A stretch of DNA of 50,225 nt from positions 11,231 through 61,455 of the forward strand of contig PLEH01000307.1 in NCBI GenBank assembly GCA_003136395.1. Direction: 5' to 3'. Numbering within the stretch: the stretch's first letter is position 1; the number at the start of each line of letters is the position of its first letter. The position numbers and the translations under genes are program-made. Of the stretch, positions 33,383 to 41,665 are shown one piece after another. The notes under the pieces are model-generated. The model had not been told where the DNA came from, ran no database searches, and saw nothing but the letters and a program-made list of their open reading frames with translations. The DNA comes from Phenylobacterium sp. (GTDB lineage: Bacteria; Pseudomonadota; Alphaproteobacteria; Caulobacterales; Caulobacteraceae).

Positions 33383-34564
33383 TCAGTTATAGGCGAGGAC
33401 CCGCCGGCGCCGCAACGCCGCTCCCATAAGCCCAAATCCGGCGACCATCATCGCCCAGGTCGAGGGCTCGGGAACTCCCGATTGCTGGAAGCTCACGCCG
33501 TCCGGGCCGAAGGTCGGGGTGTCAAACGTCGTGGGGGCGAAGTTGACGCCGCCGATGGTCATGTTGCCGTTGATCGGCTGGCTGAACGACGAGATCGATC
33601 CGAACAGTCCCGAGAAATCGGTGACCGCGCCGGCCGTTCCGACGGGGTCGCCGAAGCCCGAGTAGGCGACCAAGCAGACCGAGGTGGGGGTGTTGGTATG
33701 GGGGTCAATGATGCAGGACGTGCCAACATCGGTGAACACCGAGGTCGTATAGGTCAGGGTCTGGTTCTCGGACTCGGGCAGGAAGAACGATATCCCGGTG
33801 GCGTCCCAGGCGTAGCCGATGCCCGACGCCAGGCCGATATCGCCGGGAGTGCCATCGAAGTCGTCGCCAACGGACTCTCTGAAGTTCGTCAGGCTGCGCG
33901 CACCGGTTGCGGAGACGTCACCGTGGGCGGAGGTTCCGAGTTGGCGGTCCAGGCTGGTGCCGTCACCGGTGAACATACCCAGCGAGCCGGAGAGGCTGTA
34001 GAGGGGGCCGTCGGAGGCGGTCGATGTGACCGAAAACTTGAAGCCCACAGTCGGGCCGCCGCCCGGCAGCTGACTGAAATTGTAGCCCGAACCCTGAGCG
34101 ACCTGCGGGCAGTTCATATAGGAGCAGCCGCCGCTGGTGTCGGCCAGGTAGAAGCCAAGGCCGGCCGCAGTGATCGTCGAGCTGAATTTCGCCCCAGCGC
34201 CGTTGTTGACATTGAACGAGACGCTCGAGAACGAGGTGGTGGTCAAATTCGGATTAGCCGCATCAGGCTGCGCAGTCCCGCTTCTGAACGTGTTCGCGCT
34301 TTCGAACGTGATCGCGCTGTCTCCAACGTTCACGAAGGAATTGAAGCTCGACCCGGACGACCCGGGCAGATTGCCGGTACGGCCGGCGGAAGTGCCGGAG
34401 GTCACGCCGCCCGACTGACTAACGTTGAGGGCGTCGATGAAGGAGGCTGTCACCGACGTCCCGGCGCTGCTCTGAATGTTCGAAATGCTGCCGACGACCT
34501 GCGCCTGCGCGACCGTCCCCGCAGCCAGGACCCCAAAGGCTACCGCCAAACCGAGCTTACGCAT
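33383..34564 (-). CDS. PEPxxWA-CTERM sorting domain-containing exported protein
   Basis: The 393-aa protein has a signal peptide (MRKLGLAVAFGVLAAGTVAQAQ) and a Ser/Thr/Gly/Asn-rich body with few charges. The C-terminal sorting signal VPEPSTWAMMVAGFGLMGAA is followed by a basic RRRR stop. That signal (PEPxxWA, a helix and an arginine cluster) is the alphaproteobacterial form recognised by exosortases, so the protein should be processed at the inner membrane and placed on the surface. Three or four Cys in the body could form disulphides. AGGTGGGG precedes the ATG at 34564. No exosortase or polysaccharide gene is in the window. The body has no recognised domain. Confidence 0.88.
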   Translation of the reverse strand: MRKLGLAVAFGVLAAGTVAQAQVVGSISNIQSSAGTSVTASFIDALNVSQSGGVTSGTSAGRTGNLPGSSGSSFNSFVNVGDSAITFESANTFRSGTAQPDAANPNLTTTSFSSVSFNVNNGAGAKFSSTITAAGLGFYLADTSGGCSYMNCPQVAQGSGYNFSQLPGGGPTVGFKFSVTSTASDGPLYSLSGSLGMFTGDGTSLDRQLGTSAHGDVSATGARSLTNFRESVGDDFDGTPGDIGLASGIGYAWDATGISFFLPESENQTLTYTTSVFTDVGTSCIIDPHTNTPTSVCLVAYSGFGDPVGTAGAVTDFSGLFGSISSFSQPINGNMTIGGVNFAPTTFDTPTFGPDGVSFQQSGVPEPSTWAMMVAGFGLMGAALRRRRVLAYN

Positions 34565-34944
34565 TCGCCAACCCCACCTGAACAATGCCCGATCCCGCGT
34601 CGCCTGGGACCCACAGTTACAGAAACCTAACATATCATTTCACGATAGCGATTCCATTCGTGCGTGGGTTGAATCGTTCGCGTCTCAAGCTCCCCGGCCC
34701 ACCGGGTCTGCAGAAAAGAGCGACCGCCGACTCTTGAAACTCCCGGACAACGCGGCGCGGGATTTCGATCTCTGTACAGCCAAGCTTGAATGCTTGCTGC
34801 GGCCGCGATTTCCTGGAGAGATCACCGGCAGATGGCCCGCCCCGCGCCACCTGTTCGCCGCGGCGATCGCGGGATAGACTGTTCCCGGCAGGGGCACAGG
34901 AACGGGATGGGACAACGCGCAGCCGCCATGGGTCTGGAGCGCTC
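34565..34944. other. 380-bp divergent regulatory region
   Basis: It lies between the divergent PEPxxWA and GAF-PAS cyclase genes. No gene is supported. A less GC-rich patch (34625-34660, AACATATCATTTCACGATAG) is the best promoter candidate for the leftward PEPxxWA/TIR unit. A small dyad CAAGC-TTGAAT-GCTTG occurs at 34781-34796. An open frame joins the cyclase gene from 34786, but its Arg/Cys/Pro-rich sequence is unlike a real N-terminus. Confidence 0.5.
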
Positions 34945-37647
34945 GTGAACGCGCTCGCGCCGTCAGTTGCGACAGAACGCCCCGCCACGCGCGGCGCCAA
35001 CTCCGGTCGCGCGCTCTATTGGCGGCTCATCTGGATCTATCTGCTCGCCACCAACGTGGCCGTCGCGGTGACCCTGCTGCTGGGCCTGCTGGGACTGGAA
35101 TTCAGCGGCCGCCAGTGGCTGATCTTCTGGTCGGCGGTGCCGTTCGCGGTGGTCTTCTTCACCTCCATCGACCTCTATGCGATCCGCCGCCACGTGGCGC
35201 CGCTGACCCCGGCGCTCAGCGCGCTCGACCGCGGGGAGCGGCCGGACGACGCGACCCTGGGGGCGGCCCTGGTGCGCGGGCTCAACCTTCCGCAGTTCTC
35301 CGCGGTGCGGGTCCTGGTGCTGCACGGTCCGATGGCGACGCTTTCCCTGCTGGTGGTGGTCTACACGCTCAACACCTTCTTCCAGGCCGGAATCGCGACT
35401 TGGCAGCTGGTGGCGCTGGGCACGATGATCTTCGTCTTCGCCACGCCCACCCACGCGGTCTTCGAATATTTCGCCGTGAGCCGGACGGTCGAGCCGGTCG
35501 TTGAACGCCTGTCCCGGGCGCTAGGCGGGCCGGTCCCGGCCGCGCAGCAGGCGCGGCTGATCTCCGTGCCGCTGCGCAACAAGCTGCTGTTCCTGGCGAT
35601 CTTCGTCAGCTCCCTGCCGCTGATCTTCTCGGCTGTGTCCTTCCTCTACAAGTTCGACCGGATGATCTCGAAGCACGGCTTCGCCGTGCCGCAGGACGAA
35701 ATGGCTTCGCTCTACATCTGGAGCGCCGGCCTGGTCGGGGTCTGCATACTGGGGGCGGTCTCCATGGCGGTCCTGACCTCGCAGGAGGTGTCGCGGTCAG
35801 CCGCGCGGCTGATCGAGGCCATGCGGCGGGTGGAAAGCGGCCAACTGGACGACGCCAAGCTGGAAGTGCTCAGCACCGACGAATACGCCGACATCAACCG
35901 CGGCTTCGGCCTCATGCTCGACTCGCTCCGCCAGGAGCAGCAGATGCTCGAGGTCACCCAGGACCTGGCCGGCGAACTCCTGCTGGAGGTGCTGATCGCC
36001 CGGATCATGGCCGCCACCACCCAACTGCTCGGCGCCGAGCGCGGCTCGCTCCTGGTCTATGACGAGAAGACCGACGAGCTCTTCAGCCTCTACGCGGACG
36101 GCATGGAGACCCGCGAGATCCGCGTGCCGACCGACAGCGGCATCGCCGGCGCGGTCTTCACCACCGGGCGGACGGAGAACGTCACCGACCCGTACAGGGA
36201 CCCGCGCTTCAACGCCGATATCGACCGGCGCACCGGCTTTTCGACCCACTCGATCCTGTGCGTGCCGGTGACCAACAAGGCCGGCGCCCGTATCGGGGTC
36301 GCCCAGGCGCTGAACAAGCGTGGCGGCGTGTTTACCGCCAAGGACGAGGCGCGGCTGAAGGCCTTCGCCGCCCAGATTGCGGTCAGCCTGGAGAACGCCA
36401 AGCTCTTCGACGACGTGCTCAGCATGAAGAACTACAACGAGAGCATCCTGAAGAGCACCTCGAACGGCATCGTCACCCTCGACGCCGAGGGCCGGATCGT
36501 CACCGCCAACGACGCGGCCGAAACACTGCTGGGCCTGCCGCGCGAGCAGATGATCGACCGCAGCGCCGGCGAGGTGTTCCAGGCCGCCAACAGCTGGATC
36601 GCCGAGAGCCTCGCCAAGACCCAGGCGACGGGCGAGACGGGGCTGGCGATTGACGCGGAACTGGCGCGCGGCGACGGCGCGGTGGCCAGCGTGAACCTCA
36701 CCTGCATGCCCCTGATCGACGCCACCGACCAACGGATCGGCTCGATGCTGGTCCTCGAGGACATCACCGAGGAGAAGCGCGTCCGCTCGACCATGTCGCG
36801 CTACATGTCCAAGGAGGTCGCCGATCAGCTGCTCTCGGCCGGGGAACTGGAGCTCGGCGGCAAGGAGCAGAAGGTCACGGTGATGTTCTCCGACGTCAGG
36901 AGCTTCACCTCGATCGCCGAGGCGCTCGGCCCGCGCGAGACTGTGTCGCTGCTCAACGAGTACTTCACCGAGATGGTCGACGTGATCTTCCAGCACGGCG
37001 GCATCCTCGACAAATACATGGGCGACGGAATCATGGCGCTGTTCGGGGCGCCGCTGGTCGGCCCGAACGACGCCGACAACGCCGTGGCGGTCGCTGACGC
37101 GATGATGCTTAGGCTTGCCGAGCTCAATGTGCGCCGCGTCGCCGCCGGCCACGCGGCGTTGGAGATCGGCGTCGGGTTTTCGACGGGAGCCACTGTTGTC
37201 GGCAACATCGGCTCGGTGCGCCGCCTGGACTACACCGTGATCGGCGACACGGTGAACCTGGCGTCCCGGCTCGAGGGCGCGACGAAGCAATACGGGGCGA
37301 AGATCCTGCTGTCCGAGATGACCGTTCGCGAGCTGCGGCGTCCGGCGACGCTGCGCGAGCTGGACCTCATCCGCGTGAAGGGCAAGGACCGTCCGGTGGC
37401 CGTCTATGAGTCGCTCGGCTACCGGGTGGGCGAGCCCGGCCTCGCGGCCCTGCTGGAGCTGCACGCCACCGGCATCGGGGCCTACCGCGCCCGGGACTGG
37501 GCCGCGGCGGGCAGGGCGTTCGAAGGGGCGCTCGAGCTTTATCCGAACGACGGGCCGGCGGCGGTCTATCTGCAGCGCTGCAGGCTGCTCAAGAAGACGC
37601 CCCCCGCCAAGGATTGGGACGGCGTCTGGAACCTCACGGAGAAGTAG
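34945..37647 (+). CDS. Membrane adenylyl cyclase: multi-helix sensor, HAMP, GAF, PAS, class III cyclase
   Basis: The protein has 900 aa from the GTG at 34945, with GGAG just upstream. Six membrane helices lie between residues 25 and 277, followed by a HAMP-like linker (about 278-330), GAF (345-490), PAS (500-610) and the cyclase domain (640-800). All key residues are present: D650 (FSDVRSFT), Lys690 and D694 (DKYMGDG), Thr764 (LDYTVIGD), Asn771 and Arg775, so adenylyl cyclase activity is expected. The tail is helical and ends in DWDGVWNLTEK. The GAF-PAS-cyclase-tail part is clearly paralogous to the cyclase at 26399-29455, but the membrane sensor is different. Its 3' end overlaps the convergent permease gene by 14 bp. 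Confidence 0.92.
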   Translation: MNALAPSVATERPATRGANSGRALYWRLIWIYLLATNVAVAVTLLLGLLGLEFSGRQWLIFWSAVPFAVVFFTSIDLYAIRRHVAPLTPALSALDRGERPDDATLGAALVRGLNLPQFSAVRVLVLHGPMATLSLLVVVYTLNTFFQAGIATWQLVALGTMIFVFATPTHAVFEYFAVSRTVEPVVERLSRALGGPVPAAQQARLISVPLRNKLLFLAIFVSSLPLIFSAVSFLYKFDRMISKHGFAVPQDEMASLYIWSAGLVGVCILGAVSMAVLTSQEVSRSAARLIEAMRRVESGQLDDAKLEVLSTDEYADINRGFGLMLDSLRQEQQMLEVTQDLAGELLLEVLIARIMAATTQLLGAERGSLLVYDEKTDELFSLYADGMETREIRVPTDSGIAGAVFTTGRTENVTDPYRDPRFNADIDRRTGFSTHSILCVPVTNKAGARIGVAQALNKRGGVFTAKDEARLKAFAAQIAVSLENAKLFDDVLSMKNYNESILKSTSNGIVTLDAEGRIVTANDAAETLLGLPREQMIDRSAGEVFQAANSWIAESLAKTQATGETGLAIDAELARGDGAVASVNLTCMPLIDATDQRIGSMLVLEDITEEKRVRSTMSRYMSKEVADQLLSAGELELGGKEQKVTVMFSDVRSFTSIAEALGPRETVSLLNEYFTEMVDVIFQHGGILDKYMGDGIMALFGAPLVGPNDADNAVAVADAMMLRLAELNVRRVAAGHAALEIGVGFSTGATVVGNIGSVRRLDYTVIGDTVNLASRLEGATKQYGAKILLSEMTVRELRRPATLRELDLIRVKGKDRPVAVYESLGYRVGEPGLAALLELHATGIGAYRARDWAAAGRAFEGALELYPNDGPAAVYLQRCRLLKKTPPAKDWDGVWNLTEK

Positions 37648-39025
37648 TCGCGCCGGCGCGACGCCTCTTCCAGATGAAGTAGGCGGCCGACAGCAACAGA
37701 AGCCACGGGACCCCGACGATCCAGGAGATGTTCCAGAAGTCGGTGTCGAGACCCATGGTGATCAGGATCGCGGCCAAGAGGACCAGTCCCGCGATCTGCA
37801 GCACCGGGAAGAAGGGCATGCGTAGGGGCAGGTCCTGCGGCGCGTGCCGCCGGCGGAACGCCAGGTGGCTGAGCAGGATCACGATCCACACGAAGATCGC
37901 GCCGAAGAGCGCGATGCCGAAGAGATAATTGTAGGCCAGCGGGGTGAAGCGCGACAGCGCCGCCGAGCCCAGGATCGCCACGCCCGAGGCGAGCAGCGCC
38001 GGGGTCGGCGCCCGGGTCCCACTCAGCCGCCCGAACATCTTGGGCGCATAGCCGCCACGCGACAGCGAGAACAGCATCCGTCCGGTCAGGTAGGTGTTGG
38101 CGTTCATGCTGGAGAGCGCCGCGGTCAGGACCACGAAGTTCATGATCCCGGCGGCGTAGGGCACGCCGGTGTGGGCGAACACCTTCACGAACGGGCTTTC
38201 GGCCACCACCTTGGCGCCGACCTCGGTCCAGGGGATGAAGCTCACCACAATGGTGAGCGCCAGCAGGTAGAAGAGCCCGAGCCGGAACGCCATGGAGCGC
38301 AAGGCCGCCGGAATGGCCGTCTTCGGGTCGGCGGTCTCGGCGGCGGTCACAGCGATAAGCTCGACCCCGATGAATGAGAAGATGCCGATGATCACGCCCA
38401 TCCAGACGCCCTTCAGGCCATGCGGCATGAACCCGCCAGGCAGGCCGTAAAGGTTGTGGAAGCCCACCGCCGGCTGCGCCACGCCGAACAGCGCCGCGCC
38501 ACCCAGGATGATGAAGCCGATGATGGCGGTGACCTTGATCAGGGCGAACCAGTACTCGACGGTCCCGAAGTTCTTCACCGAGCGGGAGTTGAGGTAGACA
38601 ATCGCGGCCGAAAAGCCGAGCGACCAGACCCACACCGGCACGCCGGGGAACCAGAGGCCCATGTAGGTCCCCGCCGCCACCGCCTCCCCGCCGATGGCGA
38701 CCACCTGACAGAACCAGTAGGTGTAGCGGACCGCAAAGCCCGCCCATGGATTCAGGTAGGTCTCGGCATAGACTCCGAAGGAGCCCGCCGCCGGATGCAT
38801 TACCGCCATCTCCGAGAGGCTGCAGACCATGACCACGGCGATGAAGGCGGCGATGGCGTAGCTGATCATCACCGCCGGACCCGCGTAGCCGATGGCGATG
38901 CCCGAGCCCATGAAGAGCCCCGTGCCGATCGCCCCGCCCAGGCCCATCATGGTGATCTGGGCCTTGGTCAGGCCCTTGCCCAGGCCGGCCTCGCGCTCGA
39001 TGATCGCGTCTTGGTCGTCCAACAT
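37634..39025 (-). CDS. Amino acid permease (APC superfamily)
   Basis: This is a 463-aa inner-membrane transporter with about 12 hydrophobic helices. The N-terminus reads GLTKAQITMMGLGGAIGTGLF, the classic first unwound helix of the AAT family. SFIGVELIAVTAAETADP is the consensus around helix 6, and ALSSMNANTY follows later. It should be a proton-coupled amino-acid importer of unknown specificity. It is divergent from the class V aminotransferase-like gene (68 bp apart), so the two may share regulation and substrate. It overlaps the end of the cyclase gene tail to tail. Confidence 0.9.
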   Translation of the reverse strand: MLDDQDAIIEREAGLGKGLTKAQITMMGLGGAIGTGLFMGSGIAIGYAGPAVMISYAIAAFIAVVMVCSLSEMAVMHPAAGSFGVYAETYLNPWAGFAVRYTYWFCQVVAIGGEAVAAGTYMGLWFPGVPVWVWSLGFSAAIVYLNSRSVKNFGTVEYWFALIKVTAIIGFIILGGAALFGVAQPAVGFHNLYGLPGGFMPHGLKGVWMGVIIGIFSFIGVELIAVTAAETADPKTAIPAALRSMAFRLGLFYLLALTIVVSFIPWTEVGAKVVAESPFVKVFAHTGVPYAAGIMNFVVLTAALSSMNANTYLTGRMLFSLSRGGYAPKMFGRLSGTRAPTPALLASGVAILGSAALSRFTPLAYNYLFGIALFGAIFVWIVILLSHLAFRRRHAPQDLPLRMPFFPVLQIAGLVLLAAILITMGLDTDFWNISWIVGVPWLLLLSAAYFIWKRRRAGATTSP

Positions 39026-39093
39026 GCACCCCCGGAAGCACCCCGCCTCATGAACGCAGGATTCCAGGCGGGCACAAGAGCGGGCGGCCCGGC

Positions 39094-40239
39094 GTGAGCA
39101 CGGACTGGGGCGCCTTCCGGGCGCTGTTTCCGACCCTCGAGGAGAAGGCCTTCTTGGCGAGCGGCTCCTATGGCCTCATGTCGCGGCAGGTCGAGGCGGC
39201 GCTGCGCCGGTACGTGGACGACCGCATCGAGAAAGGCGCCGACTGGGGCGGCTGGATCGGCAAGGCGGACGCCGTGCGCGACGGCATGGCGGCGCTGCTG
39301 AACGCCGGCGCGGACGAGATCGCGGTGACCACCTCGGCCTCGGCCGGCGTCAATTCTCTGGCCAGCGCGCTCGACTTCTCTGGCCCCCGCAACAAGGTCG
39401 TCGTCTCGAACTTCGAATTTCCGACAGGCGCGCAGATCTGGCACGCCCAGGAGCCGCGCGGCGCGGTGGTCGAGCATGTGCCGGAGGGCCCGAACGGCGG
39501 CATTCCGCTGGAGCATTTCGAACGCGCCATCGACGAGCGCACCCGGATCGTCCAGGTCACCCACGTCTGCTACCGCAACGGCCAGCGGCTCGACGTCGCA
39601 GCGGTCGCGAAGATCGCCCACGACCGGGGGGCGCTGGTGCTGCTGGACTGCTTCCAGTCGGTGGGGGCGCTCGGCGTCGACGTGAAGGCCCTGGATGTGG
39701 ATTTCGCCGTCGGCGGGATGTTGAAATACCTCCTGGGAACGGCCGGCGTCGCCTTCCTCTATGTGAACCGGCGGCGTCTGTCCGACCTGGTCCCGACGGC
39801 TTCAGGCTGGTTCGCCCAGGCTGACACCGACGCCATGGACATCTTCGCCAACGACCCGGCGCCCAGCGCCGCCCGCTTCCAGGCCGGCACCCCGCCGGTG
39901 GTCAACTGCTACGCCGCCGAGGCCGGCATCGGCCTGATCCGCGGCATCGGCGTCGACGCCATCGAGGCCCGCATCCGCGATCTGACCGGGGACGCCATGG
40001 ATCGGCTGGCGGACGCGGGATGCAAGCTGGCGACGCCGCGCGAGGACCATCGCCGCGGGCCGCAGGTCGCGATCCGCTCAAGCGACGCCGCCGCCTTGAC
40101 CGCCCGGCTGGCCGCGCGCGGGGTGATCACCTCCTGGCGCGACGGCAATGTGCGGGCGATGTTCCACGCCTACAACGACGCCTCCGACGTGGACGCCCTG
40201 ATCGAAGGCCTCAGGGCCAACCGGGAACTGCTGGCGTGA
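39094..40239 (+). CDS. Aminotransferase class V-fold PLP-dependent enzyme
   Basis: The 381-aa protein has the class V fold: VTTSASAGVNSLA (phosphate loop, about 78-90), LLDCFQSVG with the PLP-pyridine Asp185 and Gln188, and GGMLKYLLG with the Schiff-base Lys211. FQAGTPPVVNCYA follows. Family members are cysteine desulfurases, kynureninases, isopenicillin-N epimerases and alanine-glyoxylate aminotransferases. The desulfurase Cys loop is not evident. The start is GTG. With the neighbouring permease a role in amino-acid breakdown or racemisation is plausible but unproven. Confidence 0.88.
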   Translation: MSTDWGAFRALFPTLEEKAFLASGSYGLMSRQVEAALRRYVDDRIEKGADWGGWIGKADAVRDGMAALLNAGADEIAVTTSASAGVNSLASALDFSGPRNKVVVSNFEFPTGAQIWHAQEPRGAVVEHVPEGPNGGIPLEHFERAIDERTRIVQVTHVCYRNGQRLDVAAVAKIAHDRGALVLLDCFQSVGALGVDVKALDVDFAVGGMLKYLLGTAGVAFLYVNRRRLSDLVPTASGWFAQADTDAMDIFANDPAPSAARFQAGTPPVVNCYAAEAGIGLIRGIGVDAIEARIRDLTGDAMDRLADAGCKLATPREDHRRGPQVAIRSSDAAALTARLAARGVITSWRDGNVRAMFHAYNDASDVDALIEGLRANRELLA

Positions 40240-40309
40240 GGCTCAGTTCGCGGCCAAGCTGAGCGGAGAGTGAGGCGGCTGTTCGCCGCCCGTGTTGGGG
40301 GATTTCAAG

Positions 40310-41665
40310 ATGAAGAAACGGGCCCTGCTGGCGGCTTGCGCCGCAACGCTCTGCGCTGCACCTTTGGCTGCACGGGCCGAGGCCTGGGCCATCGAACACG
40401 TCACCCTGATCGACGGCACGGGCCATGCCCCGCAGGCCGACATGACGGTCATCGTAGACGGCGACCGCATTGTGGGCGTGACGCCCAGCGCACTCGCCAA
40501 GGCGCCCAAGGGTCACGTCATCGACGGACGCGGCAAGTATCTGATGCCCGGGCTGATGGACGTGCACATCCATCTGCACGGCGGCGCGGGACCGCAGCCG
40601 GACCTGGCCTCGACCCGCGCCGCCGCCACCCAGGCGCTGGCCAGCTTCCTCTACTCCGGTGTGACCACGGTCTACGACGCCGGCAATCAGGCCGACGTGA
40701 TCCTGCCGCTGCGCGCCGACGAACGGGCGGGCCGGATCATGTCGCCGCGCATCTTCGCCACCGGCAACCTGATCACCTATCCCGGCAGCCACGGCTCGGG
40801 CATGGCGGTGACCATCCAGGATTTCGAGAAGGATAAGGACAAGCTCGACAAGCACATCGCCGAGCAGCAGCCCGACGTGGTCAAGCTCACCCTGGAAGAG
40901 GAAGGCTGGGGCGCGCGGCCGATGATCCCGCTGATGCCCGAGCCGCTGCTGCAGGACATTATCCGCTACTACAACCTGCACGGCATCCGCTCGACGATCC
41001 ACGTTTCCAGCGAACTGCGCTCGGAGGAGGCGATCTACGCCGGCGCCGACAGCCTGGCCCACCCGGTGATCCAGGGCCCGGTGAGCGACAGCTTCGTCAA
41101 GCTGATGGCCGCCAAGAAGACGCCCTTCGCCTCGACGCTGACCATCGGCGAGAATTACAGCCGCCTGGCTGAACATCCGGAGTTCCTGGACCAGCCGCTT
41201 TATGTGGCGAGCTTCAGCCCCGCCGACCGGGCGACGATGAAGACCAAGACCCGCGCCGAGTACCAGGCCCGCATGTGGACGACCTGGATGAAGCTGATGA
41301 CGCCCGTGGCCGAGGAGAACATCCGCCAGGTCCATGCGGCCGGCGGCGTCGTGGCCATGGGCACCGATCAGTCGAGCGGTCCGGCCTCGCAGCGGGAGTT
41401 GGAGCTGCTGGTCGCCGCCGGCATCAAGCCCTTCGACGTCCTGACCATCGCCACCCATAACGGCGCGGTGCTGCTGGGTAAGGCCGACAGCCTCGGCTCC
41501 GTGGAGCCCGGGAAACTGGCGGACCTGCTGATGCTCAGCGCCGACCCGACGGCGGACATCGAGAACGTCAAGAAGATCGCCTTCGTCATGAAGGGCGGCC
41601 AGATCATCGACGAGTCGAAGCTGCCGATGGCCGGCGGCCCCCAGAAGCGGCGTTTCACGCCGTAG
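40310..41665 (+). CDS. Secreted amidohydrolase family protein
   Basis: The 451-aa protein has a clear signal peptide (MKKRALLAACAATLC, cleaved around ARA-EA). The metal-dependent TIM barrel shows MDVHIHLHGG (His86, His88), VVKLTLEEE (possible carboxylated Lys), TIHVSS and SLAHPVI (metal His), and GTDQSSG (Asp). The closing beta-sandwich segment VEPGKLADLLMLSADP is characteristic of imidazolonepropionase/prolidase-like members. GGGGGA lies 7 bases before the ATG at 40310. Periplasmic amidohydrolases of this kind cleave Xaa-Pro peptides or cyclic amides. The substrate cannot be told. Its 3' end overlaps the convergent cupin gene by 11 bp. Confidence 0.9.
   Translation: MKKRALLAACAATLCAAPLAARAEAWAIEHVTLIDGTGHAPQADMTVIVDGDRIVGVTPSALAKAPKGHVIDGRGKYLMPGLMDVHIHLHGGAGPQPDLASTRAAATQALASFLYSGVTTVYDAGNQADVILPLRADERAGRIMSPRIFATGNLITYPGSHGSGMAVTIQDFEKDKDKLDKHIAEQQPDVVKLTLEEEGWGARPMIPLMPEPLLQDIIRYYNLHGIRSTIHVSSELRSEEAIYAGADSLAHPVIQGPVSDSFVKLMAAKKTPFASTLTIGENYSRLAEHPEFLDQPLYVASFSPADRATMKTKTRAEYQARMWTTWMKLMTPVAEENIRQVHAAGGVVAMGTDQSSGPASQRELELLVAAGIKPFDVLTIATHNGAVLLGKADSLGSVEPGKLADLLMLSADPTADIENVKKIAFVMKGGQIIDESKLPMAGGPQKRRFTP

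Noticed and set aside
34786-34944. 53-residue N-terminal extension of the second cyclase
   Set aside because: The sequence is Cys/Arg/Pro-rich without a ribosome-binding site; the GTG at 34945 has GGAG upstream and leads directly into the membrane part.
26399-37647. A canonical CBASS, Pycsar or Thoeris system
   Set aside because: No CD-NTase, Cap accessory gene, ThsA-like SIR2/SLOG effector or dedicated membrane effector is present; the cyclases are receptor-type, so a named defence system is not supported.
37566-39041. 491-codon frame on the same strand as the permease
   Set aside because: A +1-frame shadow rich in Arg/Gly/His, whereas the permease frame has the membrane helices and family motifs.
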